Shown here: piece by piece, positions 7,983 through 16,879 of the stretch
How positions within the stretch are numbered: position 1 is the stretch's first letter
Layout of the letters: each line of letters starts with the position of its first letter
NCBI RefSeq assembly: GCF_004804355.1
Contig: NZ_SRWZ01000002.1
Location: forward strand, 434,001-498,000
DNA length: 64,000 bases
From: Cognatitamlana onchidii
Lineage (GTDB): Bacteria; Bacteroidota; Bacteroidia; Flavobacteriales; Flavobacteriaceae
Direction of reading: 5' to 3'
Made by a program: the position numbers and the translations under genes
The notes under the pieces: model-generated
What the model saw: only the letters and a program-made list of their open reading frames with translations
Told to the model about the DNA's origin: nothing
The model's database searches: none

Positions 7983-9743
7983 ATGAGGCAATATAAAGAA
8001 GCCACTAGCGTGAAATCTAAGGTTAGTATTCTACAAGCTTTTAAAACTATTATTTGGCCAAGAAGAAATTTGGTTTTTATTGGGCTTGTCCTCATAGTAA
8101 TAAGAAGTTTGGCAGGACTAGTATTACCTTGGCAAAGTAAAGTGTTATTAGATGAGGTTGTACCAAGTAAAGATCCTTCTCAATTATGGAATTTGATTGT
8201 AATTGTTCTTATAGCCATATTAATTCAAGCGGTGACCTCATTTTCGTTAACTCGGATTTTAAGTGTGCAAGCCCAGTTTTTAATAAGTGAATTAAGAGCA
8301 CAAGTTCAGAAAAAGGTCTTGTCATTACCCATTAGTTTTTTTGATAACACAAAATCTGGGGCACTCGTTTCAAGAATTATGAGTGATGTTGAAGGTGTTA
8401 GAAATTTAATTGGCACTGGATTGGTACAGTTAGTTGGGGGCTCTTTTACCGCTATTGTATCACTTATTATTTTAATTAAACTTAATCCTTGGATGACGCT
8501 CTTCGTGTTTGTTCCACTCTCTATATTTGGATATATTGCCCTGAGGGCTTTTAAGTATATAAGACCCATATTTAGGAAGCGTGGTAAGATAAATGCTGAG
8601 GTTAAGGGTAGATTAACCGAAACCTTAGCGGGAGTTAGAGTTATTAAGGCTTTTAATGCTGAAGCCCAAGAAAACAAGATTTTTGAAAAAGGAGTTAATA
8701 AACTATTTCTTAATGTAAAAAAAAGCCTAACAGCTACGGCATTTATGACGAGCTCTTCAACCTTTCTTATTGGGGTTGCAACTACTGGTATCATGGGGAT
8801 TGGCGGCTATTATATGATTCAAAGTGAGATGACTACAGGGGACTTTTTATTTTTTACGCTTGTTTTAGGTTTTATGATTGCGCCTATTGTTCAGATGAGT
8901 AATATTGGGAGCCAGCTTACCGAAGCACTCGCAGGCTTAGATAGAACCGAAGAGCTTATGAATATGACCGCCGAAGCCGATAATGAGAATAGAACCATAG
9001 AACTTAATACCTTAAAAGGTGAGATTGAGTTTAGTAATGTATCATTCTCATATGAAGCAGGTAAAGAAGTATTGCATAATATTAGTTTTAAGGCACCCGC
9101 TGGTTCTGTAACAGCATTGGTAGGTAGCTCCGGATCTGGGAAATCTACAATAGCAGGTTTATCGGCTACTTTTCTAAACCCAAATTCGGGAAAAGTAACT
9201 ATTGATGGCCAAGACTTGTCCAGAGTAAAGTTGACTAGTTATAGAAAATATTTGGGTGTAGTGCTTCAAGATGAGTTTTTGTTTGAAGGAAGTATAAGAG
9301 AGAATATTATGTTTCCAAGACCTGATGCCACTGAAGACGAATTATTAAGTGCTGTAAAGGCCGCTCATGTTAATGAATTTACCGATAGGTTTGAAGAAGG
9401 CCTTGAGACTTTAATTGGTGAACGCGGCGTGAAATTATCAGGAGGACAAAGACAGCGTTTGGCAATAGCAAGGGCTATTTTGGCAAACCCTAAGATTATT
9501 ATTCTAGATGAAGCGACTTCAAATTTAGATACCGAAAGTGAGGCTTTAATTCAAAGGAGTTTAAACGAATTAGTCAAAGATAGAACAACCATTGTAATTG
9601 CCCATAGGTTAAGCACTATTAAGAAAGCAGACCAAATTTTAGTCATAGAGTCTGGAAATATTGTAGAATCTGGAACCCATGATGAGCTCATTGCCTTAAA
9701 AGGACGTTACTATGAGTTGTTTACTTACCAAGCAAAAATATAA
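7983..9743 (+). CDS. ABC exporter, fused transmembrane and ATPase domains
   Basis: A 586-residue half-transporter of the MsbA/multidrug exporter type, expected to dimerise in the inner membrane. The six-helix region covers about residues 25-315. The ATPase domain has Walker A GSSGSGKST (starting near 381), the Q-loop region VVLQDEFLFEGSIREN, signature LSGGQRQRLAIARA, Walker B IIILDEATSNLD with D509-E510, and the H-loop IVIAHRLSTI. Substrate (lipid, drug or peptide) cannot be assigned. A DinB-family gene follows after 12 bases and is probably co-transcribed. Confidence 0.94.
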   Translation: MRQYKEATSVKSKVSILQAFKTIIWPRRNLVFIGLVLIVIRSLAGLVLPWQSKVLLDEVVPSKDPSQLWNLIVIVLIAILIQAVTSFSLTRILSVQAQFLISELRAQVQKKVLSLPISFFDNTKSGALVSRIMSDVEGVRNLIGTGLVQLVGGSFTAIVSLIILIKLNPWMTLFVFVPLSIFGYIALRAFKYIRPIFRKRGKINAEVKGRLTETLAGVRVIKAFNAEAQENKIFEKGVNKLFLNVKKSLTATAFMTSSSTFLIGVATTGIMGIGGYYMIQSEMTTGDFLFFTLVLGFMIAPIVQMSNIGSQLTEALAGLDRTEELMNMTAEADNENRTIELNTLKGEIEFSNVSFSYEAGKEVLHNISFKAPAGSVTALVGSSGSGKSTIAGLSATFLNPNSGKVTIDGQDLSRVKLTSYRKYLGVVLQDEFLFEGSIRENIMFPRPDATEDELLSAVKAAHVNEFTDRFEEGLETLIGERGVKLSGGQRQRLAIARAILANPKIIILDEATSNLDTESEALIQRSLNELVKDRTTIVIAHRLSTIKKADQILVIESGNIVESGTHDELIALKGRYYELFTYQAKI

Positions 9744-9755
9744 CGTAATAAAAGT

Positions 9756-10277
9756 ATGATCAAAGCAGAATTAAACCCGAATGAGTATGATGTATTTTAT
9801 AGTACTTATATAGATAAACTACATGAAGAAAGTGTGCTTTTAGAGCTTTATGAGCGGGGTATGACACAGGTTGTCGAGTTTTTTAAATCCATACCTAAAG
9901 AAAAAATAGCATACAAGTACGAAGTTGGAAAGTGGAGTGTGAAGGAGGTTTTTCAACACATTATTGATACTGAACGTGTGTTTATGCATAGATGTTTCAG
10001 AATTTCTAGGCATGATAGCGCCCCTTTAGCGGGTTTTAACCAAAATGATTATATACAACCAGCTCAAGTTCATAAAAAAACATTAAATGCTTTAATAGAA
10101 GAATATCGGGCGGTTCGAAATAATTCTATCGTTTTTTTAAAGAGTGTATCCAAGGAAGACTTGACGCATATAGGAAATGCAAACGGTAGTGCCATGTCAG
10201 GTCGGGCAGCTGCATTTGCAGTTATAGGGCATGAACGGCATCATATTCAGATATTAAAGGAACGCTATCTTCCTTAA
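9756..10277 (+). CDS. DinB family protein
   Basis: A 173-residue four-helix-bundle protein of the DinB/YfiT superfamily. The three metal-binding histidine positions are recognisable: one in EVFQHIIDTERVFMHR (near 70) and the pair in the C-terminal GHERHHIQILKER. Many members are thiol-dependent transferases or metal-dependent hydrolases; no specific reaction can be given. It follows the ABC exporter by 12 bases. It converges on the Bcr/CflA gene with only 2 bases between the stop codons and no hairpin. Confidence 0.87.
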   Translation: MIKAELNPNEYDVFYSTYIDKLHEESVLLELYERGMTQVVEFFKSIPKEKIAYKYEVGKWSVKEVFQHIIDTERVFMHRCFRISRHDSAPLAGFNQNDYIQPAQVHKKTLNALIEEYRAVRNNSIVFLKSVSKEDLTHIGNANGSAMSGRAAAFAVIGHERHHIQILKERYLP

Positions 10278-10279
10278 AA

Positions 10280-11503
10280 TTAGTTTGCTATTTGATGTTG
10301 AGATTTTTCAGAACTTCTATAACGTTTCATATAAAGAAAAACCATTACTGATAAAAGGCCAAAAACAGAAAACCCAATAAATAGAGGAAGCACAGAATTA
10401 ACTACATACCGTCCAATATAATTAGCAATAGGTACAGCCATAATAGTAGATATGCATCCGTTAAGCGCTGCTCCAATGCCAGCAATATGGCCTAGTGGTT
10501 GCATAGCAATAGCTCTTAAATTTCCAAATAAGAATCCAACGGCGAAGAACTGAAGTGCGAAAAATGTTAATAGAACGTATATACTTGGGTTAGTGCCAGA
10601 CCAGAATAATATGGTATATAAAATAGAAATTGTAGCGTAGGCTATGGTAGCTAAATAAGCAATGCGCCACATGCCAAACTTAACAACTAGTCTGCTATTC
10701 ATAAATGTAGCCAAGCCAACAGATATGGCTAAACTTGCAAATATGTAGGGAAACATATCCGCTAGTTTATACTGTTCTTGAAATATCTGTTGTGCTGTGC
10801 TTAAGTACACCATAAATGATCCTGTTATAAAACCTGAGACCAATGTAAACGCAACAGCCTCTTTGTATTTAAAAAATTCTTTAGTCCCATCAATAAAAAT
10901 ATGGGAACTAAATTCTATACGTTTGGATTTAGAAAGCGTTTCAGGTTGGCGTAGCCAAAACCAAAACATGATAACTACGCCAAAAATAAGATTGACATAG
11001 AAAATAGATTTCCAACTAAAAAAAGTAATTAAAAGTTGCCCCATAGAAGGTGCAATTACAGGAACTAGAATGAAGAACATCACTACAATAGATACTATTT
11101 TAGCCATGTAGTCACCACTAAAGGAATCGCGGATCATGGAAAGTGCTAGGCTTCTTGGAGACGACAGGCCAATACCTTGTAAAACCCGCCCCAAAATCAT
11201 CATATTAAAGTTTTTGGTGCTAACACAAATAATACTCCCCAAAATAAACACCCCAAAACCAAAATAAACGATTGGTTTTCTACCAAAACTATCTGATAAA
11301 GGACCGAAGATGAGCTGCCCAAACCCTAAGCCCAAAAATATCATAGTAATTAACAGCTGGTTATTTGTTGTGTTTACAACGTTTAAATGCGCACCTATTT
11401 GAGGAATAGCTGGTAACAGGGCATCTATAGACAGTGCTACAATAGACATTAAAGAAGCCATTAAAGCAACAAACTCAAATTTGAAGTTTTGTGGTTCTTT
11501 CAT
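10280..11503 (-). CDS. Bcr/CflA family multidrug efflux MFS transporter
   Basis: A 407-residue protein with twelve hydrophobic segments. SIDALLPAIPQIG near residue 25 is the Bcr/CflA opening, and GPLSDSFGRKPI near 67 is MFS motif A in the loop between helices 2 and 3. The family exports bicyclomycin, chloramphenicol, sulfonamides or cysteine by proton antiport. Expressed from a divergent region shared with the DinB-Crp genes. Actual substrate unknown. Confidence 0.9.
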   Translation of the reverse strand: MKEPQNFKFEFVALMASLMSIVALSIDALLPAIPQIGAHLNVVNTTNNQLLITMIFLGLGFGQLIFGPLSDSFGRKPIVYFGFGVFILGSIICVSTKNFNMMILGRVLQGIGLSSPRSLALSMIRDSFSGDYMAKIVSIVVMFFILVPVIAPSMGQLLITFFSWKSIFYVNLIFGVVIMFWFWLRQPETLSKSKRIEFSSHIFIDGTKEFFKYKEAVAFTLVSGFITGSFMVYLSTAQQIFQEQYKLADMFPYIFASLAISVGLATFMNSRLVVKFGMWRIAYLATIAYATISILYTILFWSGTNPSIYVLLTFFALQFFAVGFLFGNLRAIAMQPLGHIAGIGAALNGCISTIMAVPIANYIGRYVVNSVLPLFIGFSVFGLLSVMVFLYMKRYRSSEKSQHQIAN

Positions 11504-11573
11504 GCCGCAAAAATAATTTAATTTAATTCTAGAGAAACTTTTTAATCATATAATAAAGCAATCTTATTATTGT

Positions 11574-11581
11574 TAAATTTG
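11574..11581 (+). promoter_or_regulatory. Bacteroidota-type -7 element before the DinB-Crp operon
   Basis: TAAATTTG matches the TAnnTTTG -7 consensus of the primary sigma factor in this phylum exactly and lies 17 bases before the ATG at 11599. No good TTG -33 element was found at the usual spacing, which lowers confidence. Confidence 0.5.
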
Positions 11582-11598
11582 ATGTTTACAGAACTAAA

Positions 11599-12045
11599 AT
11601 GTACACAGAAACTTTAATCAAGATATTTACTAGAGATTTAAACAGCCTTAAGAAAGAGATTATGCTGTATAGCAATGAAAATAATCTTTGGGTTTTAGAT
11701 AAGTCTATTGCAAATTCGTCGGGTAATTTATGCCTTCATCTCATTGGGAATTTAAACCATTTTATTGGTGCTGTACTCGGAAACACAGGTTATGTAAGAC
11801 ACCGCAAATTAGAGTTTAGTAAGAAAAATGTTGCTAGGACATTACTTGTTCAACAAATTGACGAAACTTTTATAATGGTAGAATCATCTTTAAGAAAACT
11901 ACAACCTGAAGACATTGCAAAACTATACCCCATTGAGGTTTTTAATGAACCCATGACGACTGAATATTTTTTAACACATTTGGTACACCATTTTTCATAC
12001 CATCTTGGGCAAATTAATTATCACAGGCGTTTATTAGATGTTTAA
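11599..12045 (+). CDS. DinB/DUF1572-like protein
   Basis: A 148-residue helical-bundle protein with histidines in the DinB pattern: LCLHLIGNLNHFIGA near 46 and the C-terminal HLVHHFSYHLGQINYHRRLL. Closest in feel to the DUF1572/DUF664 branch. Biochemical role unknown. It precedes a Crp/Fnr-type regulator by 3 bases on the same strand, so the two are almost certainly one transcript, which suggests that the regulator responds to conditions in which this protein acts. Confidence 0.8.
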   Translation: MYTETLIKIFTRDLNSLKKEIMLYSNENNLWVLDKSIANSSGNLCLHLIGNLNHFIGAVLGNTGYVRHRKLEFSKKNVARTLLVQQIDETFIMVESSLRKLQPEDIAKLYPIEVFNEPMTTEYFLTHLVHHFSYHLGQINYHRRLLDV

Positions 12046-12048
12046 AAA

Positions 12049-12630
12049 ATGAGTCAGCAACTACTTTTAAATTACATTTCAAAATATATAAGCCTTTCTA
12101 AAGAAGAAGAAGCTATTTTTCTCTCTAAGATCTCCTTTCGAAAATATCTAAAAGGGCAGTATTTGGTGCAACAAGGTGATATTTGTAGGTTTACAAATTT
12201 TGTTGTTTCGGGTTGTACAAGAACCTTTTTAGTAGATGACAAGGGGCAGGAACATATTATTATGTTTGGTATTGAAGATTGGTGGGTCTCAGACATAGGG
12301 AGCTTCATCACCCAAACCCCAGCAGATTATAATGTACAATGTTTAGAAAATACAAGTGTTTATCAGTTTTCCTATGAAGATCAAGAAGCTATGTTTGAAT
12401 CTATTCCAAAGCTAGAACGATTATTCAGAAAACTATTAGAACGGCATTTAGTGTCGTCGCAAAAAAGAATAGTAAGAGGTTTAAGTCTTAATGCAAAACA
12501 ACAGTACCAATACTTTAAAGATCAATACCCAAACATAGAGCAAAGGGTACCTCAATACATGATTGCCTCCTACTTAGGTATTACTAAAGAATTTCTTAGC
12601 AAGCTGAAGAAACAATTATTGCAAGAGTAA
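12049..12630 (+). CDS. Crp/Fnr family transcriptional regulator
   Basis: A 193-residue protein with an N-terminal cyclic-nucleotide-binding-like beta barrel (about 20-115: GQYLVQQGDICRFTNFVVSG) and a C-terminal winged helix (about 150-190: VPQYMIASYLGITKEFLSKL). No cysteine cluster for an Fe-S centre is seen, so an Fnr-type oxygen sensor is unlikely. The barrel lacks a clear cAMP phosphate-binding RTS motif, so the ligand is unknown. Second gene of a two-gene operon ending at a clear terminator. Confidence 0.88.
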   Translation: MSQQLLLNYISKYISLSKEEEAIFLSKISFRKYLKGQYLVQQGDICRFTNFVVSGCTRTFLVDDKGQEHIIMFGIEDWWVSDIGSFITQTPADYNVQCLENTSVYQFSYEDQEAMFESIPKLERLFRKLLERHLVSSQKRIVRGLSLNAKQQYQYFKDQYPNIEQRVPQYMIASYLGITKEFLSKLKKQLLQE

Positions 12631-12632
12631 TT

Positions 12633-12660
12633 AAAAGTTAATCTAGTTTAACTTTTTTTT
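12633..12660 (+). terminator. Rho-independent terminator of the DinB-Crp operon
   Basis: AAAAGTTAA (12633-12641), a 6-base loop, TTAACTTTT (12648-12656), then a run of eight T in total beginning at 12653. It starts two bases after the Crp/Fnr stop codon. Confidence 0.8.
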
Positions 12661-12741
12661 GTAATCTACTTTATTTTATCACGACCTTTTATGCAAGATA
12701 TTTGTAGATATAATTTAAAAACGAATTTAAAAACAATTAAA

Positions 12742-13320
12742 ATGAAAAATACATTAAAACAGTCGGCTATAATGGCCTTAGTAGCTTTTTTTACCTTATC
12801 GTTTACAACTATTGAAGGAGACAAAAAAACGGTAAAAACAGATAAAAGTAAAGTTGTTTGGAAAGGATATAAAGTAACTGGTTCTCATGAAGGAACTATT
12901 ACATTAAAGTCGGGTACATTAATTTTTGATGGTAACCAATTAACAGGAGGAGAGTTTGTTATTGATATGACCACTATAAATGCTACCGATTTGGACGGAG
13001 AATACAAAGATAAGTTAGATGGACATTTGAAGTCAGATGACTTCTTTGGAGTTGAAAAGCATCCTACAGCGACATTAGTATTTAAAGAGGTTAAAGCTTC
13101 TGGTAAAAATGCTTTTGATGTGACTGGAGATTTAACTATTAAAGGTAAAACAAATCCTGTGTCATTTACTATTTCAGTGTATGGAAGTAAAGCAACCGCC
13201 TCATTAAAAGTAGATCGATCAAAATATGATGTACGTTATGGTTCAACAAGCTTTTTTGATGATTTAAAGGATAAAGCGATATACGATGAATTTGACTTAG
13301 TAGCAGATTTAGAGTTTTAA
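12742..13320 (+). CDS. YceI family periplasmic lipid-binding-like protein
   Basis: A 192-residue protein with a signal peptide (MKNTLKQSAIMALVAFFTLS) and a YceI beta-barrel. Marks are KSKVVWKGYKVTGSHEGTI near 32, FVIDMTTINATDLDG and KHPTATLVFKEV. YceI proteins form lipocalin-like barrels that bind isoprenoids or fatty amides; in this phylum they are commonly secreted. An in-frame ATG at 12691 exists, but its 17 extra residues are polar and would bury the signal peptide, so 12742 is preferred. Monocistronic, closed by a strong hairpin. Confidence 0.9.
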   Translation: MKNTLKQSAIMALVAFFTLSFTTIEGDKKTVKTDKSKVVWKGYKVTGSHEGTITLKSGTLIFDGNQLTGGEFVIDMTTINATDLDGEYKDKLDGHLKSDDFFGVEKHPTATLVFKEVKASGKNAFDVTGDLTIKGKTNPVSFTISVYGSKATASLKVDRSKYDVRYGSTSFFDDLKDKAIYDEFDLVADLEF

Positions 13321-13345
13321 TTAAATTTGATTAATAGCTGAACAG

Positions 13346-13380
13346 GGCACCTCTTTTAGAGGTGCCTTGTTGTTTTATAA
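13346..13380 (+). terminator. Terminator after the first yceI-like gene
   Basis: Perfect 8-base-pair stem GGCACCTC (13346-13353) / GAGGTGCC (13359-13366) with a 5-base loop, then a T-rich tail TTGTTGTTTT. It begins 25 bases after the YceI stop. Confidence 0.8.
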
Positions 13381-13428
13381 CTTTAAAAGAATCATTTCAT
13401 TTGTGTAATTTGACAAAAGCTTGATAAT

Positions 13429-15036
13429 TTGAGTATTTTTACTATTGAATTCGTTTTTAATTCATTTAGTATTCAGCTCTTAAGAATCATATGGTGCGTT
13501 GTTAGCTTTGCTTGGTTTTTACCAGGCAATTGCCAGGATTATTCAAAATATGTGGATTCTGCCGATTCCAATATCGATTACAACTCCAAAAAGGCGTTAA
13601 GGTTTTTAGATTCCATTCCAATGCCTTTAGAAAAATCAATAGAAGGCAAAATTGCTGATTACTATGCCCTCAAATCAATTATTTATGATGAGTTTGAGGA
13701 TTACCCAACATCTTATCAATACAATATTTTAGCGCTCGAATATGCTGAAAAAGAAGAAAATTATGAAACAGCAGGCGATGTAGCCCTAGCCTTGTTCAAG
13801 AATATTTATTTTAAGAAAAAAGATAGTACGGCTTTTAATTATTTAGATAAAGCGAGATACTACTATAACAAGTCTAATTCTCGATATGGAAAGATTGACG
13901 TCTATCAAACGGAAGCTTATACCGCCTTTTTAAATAAGGAATATAAACAGTGCAATGCGATGTTATTGAGTCAATTAGATGATTATGCGAAAATTGATGA
14001 AGACGCTTATTATAATATGTTTGCATTATTCATGATAAGCACCAATTATATTCACCTAGAGGATTTTGAAAAGGCCCAGTTATACTACGAAAAATTTCTA
14101 AAACTCTTGAATCACCCAACTGTAGTGCCTTATAATTATTATTCTTTTAAGGGAGCGCTTAATGTGTGTTTTGCTGAGGTTTTTGATAAGAAAATGGTAT
14201 TGGACTCCGTTGAAAAGTATCTTGTTGCTTCAAGTTCGCTCACAGATTTTATGGGGGAAGATACTAAACGAGATTATTTTAAACTATACTCTAATTATTA
14301 TGCAAATAAGGGAGAATTTAACATATCAAAAGCATACATTGATTCTTTAAAAGTTTTTGAAGATAAGATGTTTGAAAATGTTATGGATTCTAGTTTTGAT
14401 ATCAATAACAGATTACTTCTCGCTAGGGAGGCGCTTGATAAAGAAAGTGATAGAGGGTATTTAAAAACGATTGCCTTAAGTATATTGGCTTCCTGTTTAA
14501 TCTTTTTCTCTATTCTATGGATTTGGAATTACAAGAAATTAAAACTAAAAGTTTTAGACTACAAAAATCAGCGAACAAGCCTAAATTATCTAAAAAGTAA
14601 TCATGAGAAGTTAAAGGTTAAAGTAAAGGGGTTGGAGGATTATATTGGAGAAGTTAAAAAAGAAGTAAAAGCTATAAGTACAGTTGATGAAGTAAGTGAG
14701 CAGCGAAGTAAAATAAAAGAGTTGTATAAGAATGTAAGGTTAAATTCTTCAATGGTTACCTCTCAAAATGAAAATCATTTGGAGCTTATAAATGATTTGA
14801 ATGTTGAGTTTTTTAGCAAGCTGGCTAAAAAATATCCACAACTTTCAGATTCAGAGGTTATTATATGCTATTATTTGTATACAGAGTTTAAGAGTAAAGA
14901 GATTGCAATATTCCTAGGAACATCAACAAGAGCTATTGAAAGTAAGCGTTACAGAATACGTAAAAAACTAAATATTCAAAACCGACAAATGAGCATGTTT
15001 GAATTTCTGGACGAAGCTTTGAAAGATAAAGACTAG
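13429..15036 (+). CDS. TPR-containing membrane-anchored regulator with C-terminal LuxR-type HTH
   Basis: A 535-residue protein with an N-terminal signal or anchor, a tetratricopeptide-like helical region in the periplasm (about 40-340), one membrane helix (about 345-367), a coiled coil rich in K/E (about 370-450) and a C-terminal helix-turn-helix (about 471-517: SDSEVIICYYLYTEFKSKEI and RAIESKRYRIRKKLNI). This architecture is common in Bacteroidota and is thought to pass an envelope signal directly to DNA. The frame begins with TTG at 13429; upstream is closed by an in-frame stop and no better ATG precedes the hydrophobic segment. Target genes are unknown. Confidence 0.82.
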   Translation: MSIFTIEFVFNSFSIQLLRIIWCVVSFAWFLPGNCQDYSKYVDSADSNIDYNSKKALRFLDSIPMPLEKSIEGKIADYYALKSIIYDEFEDYPTSYQYNILALEYAEKEENYETAGDVALALFKNIYFKKKDSTAFNYLDKARYYYNKSNSRYGKIDVYQTEAYTAFLNKEYKQCNAMLLSQLDDYAKIDEDAYYNMFALFMISTNYIHLEDFEKAQLYYEKFLKLLNHPTVVPYNYYSFKGALNVCFAEVFDKKMVLDSVEKYLVASSSLTDFMGEDTKRDYFKLYSNYYANKGEFNISKAYIDSLKVFEDKMFENVMDSSFDINNRLLLAREALDKESDRGYLKTIALSILASCLIFFSILWIWNYKKLKLKVLDYKNQRTSLNYLKSNHEKLKVKVKGLEDYIGEVKKEVKAISTVDEVSEQRSKIKELYKNVRLNSSMVTSQNENHLELINDLNVEFFSKLAKKYPQLSDSEVIICYYLYTEFKSKEIAIFLGTSTRAIESKRYRIRKKLNIQNRQMSMFEFLDEALKDKD

Positions 15037-15300
15037 GTTAATAAAGGAAATACTTACTAACTCCCATTATTTTCCGAATTTTATTCATGTGCGTAGTCGT
15101 TGCGTATAGGTTTTACGCATTACTTTATAAAAATATGAGCATCTTTGTTAAGCTATTAATCTTTTTATACGCCTAGGTTGGTCCTTAGATTGACCAGGTC
15201 TTATTTGATAGATTTATAATGGATAACAGAATTGGTTGGTTTTAGGATGTTATCAAACATATTATAAATTATAAATGTCAAATAGTTTTTTAAGGGCAAA
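15037..15300. other. Non-coding stretch with two small inverted repeats
   Basis: This 264-base gap between the TPR-HTH gene and a hairpin holds no credible gene. It contains TGCGTA-7-TACGCA (15101-15119), with a third GCGTA copy at 15091-15095, and TTGGTC-8-GACCAG (15178-15197). These could be a protein-binding site and an RNA hairpin in a long 3' region. A + strand terminator closes the stretch, leaving room for a long 3' UTR or a small RNA. Confidence 0.4.
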
Positions 15301-15333
15301 AGGAAGTTCAATTTTGAGCTTCCTTTTCTTTTT
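15301..15333 (+). terminator. Terminator, stronger on the + strand, shared at the end of the carboxylase operon
   Basis: AGGAAGTTCAA pairs with TTGAGCTTCCT (15301-15324), with one U-G wobble when read on the + strand, followed by TTTCTTTTTC. On the - strand it lies just after the carboxyltransferase stop codon and is followed by TTTTGCC, so it can also end that operon. Confidence 0.7.
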
Positions 15334-16875
15334 CTATAAGGGGATATTTCCGTGTTTACGTTTTGGTCTATCAACTATTTTATTTTCAAGCATAGAGAAC
15401 GCTTTTAATAATTTGCGCCTGGTGTTTTTGGGAAGAATGACTTCGTCAATAAACCCTCGTTTTGCAGCCGCATAAGGATTGGCAAACTTGTCTGCATACT
15501 CCTGTTCTTTTTCGGCAAGTTTTTTTGCCGGATCATCTGCACTAGCAATTTCTTTTTTAAAGATAATTTCACTGGCTCCTTTTGCCCCCATAACAGCAAT
15601 TTCTGCTCCGGGCCATGCAAAATTCATATCAGCACCAATATGTTTCGAATTCATAACATCGTAAGCACCACCATAAGCTTTTCTCGTAATTACAGTAACT
15701 CTTGGTACGGTAGCCTCACTCAAGGCATAGAGTAATTTAGCACCGTGTACAATAATACCATTCCATTCTTGATCGGTACCGGGTAAAAAACCAGGAACAT
15801 CAACTAAAACTAATAAAGGAATATTAAAGCAATCGCAAAACCTCGCAAACCTTGCTGCTTTTCGAGAACTATTAACACCTAAAACTCCTGCAAACGACAT
15901 AGGTTGATTTGCAACAATACCAATGCTACGACCACCTAATCTTGCAAATCCTACAATAATGCTCTCTGCATAATCTTTATGGATTTCGAAAAAGGAATCT
16001 TGATCGATAATACCCGAGATTACCTTATGCATGTCGTAGGGTTTGTTCGGATTATCGGGTACGATATCTGTTAGTTCTTCTCGGATCTCATCTTTAAATT
16101 CGAAATCTATTTTTTTTGGAGTTTCTGTATTGTTTTGAGGCAAATAACTCAGTAACGTTTTAACATCTTCAAGACATTGGATGTCGTTAGTTGAGGTCTT
16201 GTGGGCAACCCCAGATTTTGACGCGTGTGTATGTGCGCCTCCTAGCTCCTCGCTAGTAACTTCTTCATTAGTTACAGTTTTCACCACATTGGGCCCTGTT
16301 ACGAACATATAACTAGTGTTTTCAACCATAATGGTGAAATCGGTGATGGCTGGGGAATAAACAGCTCCTCCTGCACAAGGTCCCATAATAGCTGATATTT
16401 GCGGAATAACCCCCGATGCTTGAACATTTCTAAAAAAAATGTCTGCATAGCCTCCTAAAGAACGAACACCTTCTTGAATTCTTGCTCCGCCAGAATCGTT
16501 TAAACCTATAATTGGAGCTCCAGTTTTTACAGCCATATCCATAATTTTACAGATTTTTTCGGCATGTGTTTCAGACAAGGCGCCTCCAAAAACGGTGAAA
16601 TCTTGGGCATAGACGTATACCAATCTGCTGTTTATAGTTCCATAGCCTGTTATAACACCATCACCATAATAAACTTGGTCTGCCATTCCAAAATCTGTGG
16701 TTCTATGCGTTACCAAAGTGCCAATCTCTTCGAAAGATCCTTCATCCATAAGGTAGGTTACCCGTTCTCTTGCAGTTAGTTTTTTCTTATCATGCTGTTT
16801 GTCAATTCGAGCCTGCCCACCACCTAAATAAGCTTGTGCCAACTTTTTGTTTAATTTGTCTGTTTTCTTATTCAT
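15334..16875 (-). CDS. pccB: Acyl-CoA (propionyl-CoA) carboxylase, carboxyltransferase beta subunit
   Basis: A 513-residue carboxyltransferase of the PccB/AccD5 type that moves CO2 from carboxybiotin to an acyl-CoA, giving methylmalonyl-CoA or malonyl-CoA. The two crotonase-like halves are visible: [17 protein letters not shown] and [12 protein letters not shown] in the first, and [12 protein letters not shown] and [11 protein letters not shown] in the second. The N-terminus ([18 protein letters not shown]) is typical. Third gene of the BCCP-biotin carboxylase-carboxyltransferase operon, 4 bases after the previous one. Propionyl-CoA is the likely substrate, but sequence alone does not settle acetyl versus propionyl. 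Confidence 0.92.
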   Translation of the reverse strand: MNKKTDKLNKKLAQAYLGGGQARIDKQHDKKKLTARERVTYLMDEGSFEEIGTLVTHRTTDFGMADQVYYGDGVITGYGTINSRLVYVYAQDFTVFGGALSETHAEKICKIMDMAVKTGAPIIGLNDSGGARIQEGVRSLGGYADIFFRNVQASGVIPQISAIMGPCAGGAVYSPAITDFTIMVENTSYMFVTGPNVVKTVTNEEVTSEELGGAHTHASKSGVAHKTSTNDIQCLEDVKTLLSYLPQNNTETPKKIDFEFKDEIREELTDIVPDNPNKPYDMHKVISGIIDQDSFFEIHKDYAESIIVGFARLGGRSIGIVANQPMSFAGVLGVNSSRKAARFARFCDCFNIPLLVLVDVPGFLPGTDQEWNGIIVHGAKLLYALSEATVPRVTVITRKAYGGAYDVMNSKHIGADMNFAWPGAEIAVMGAKGASEIIFKKEIASADDPAKKLAEKEQEYADKFANPYAAAKRGFIDEVILPKNTRRKLLKAFSMLENKIVDRPKRKHGNIPL

Positions 16876-16879
16876 GGTT

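Noticed and set aside
8306-8794. 162-codon antisense frame in the ABC exporter
   Set aside because: Fully inside a well-supported gene on the other strand; no recognisable domain, and long antisense frames are common opposite membrane-protein genes.
12691-12741. 17-residue N-terminal extension of the first YceI protein
   Set aside because: It is polar and would place the signal peptide internally; ATG 12742 fits secretion.
15275-15475. 66-codon + strand frame at the carboxylase operon end
   Set aside because: Contains the terminator hairpin and overlaps pccB; not a plausible gene.
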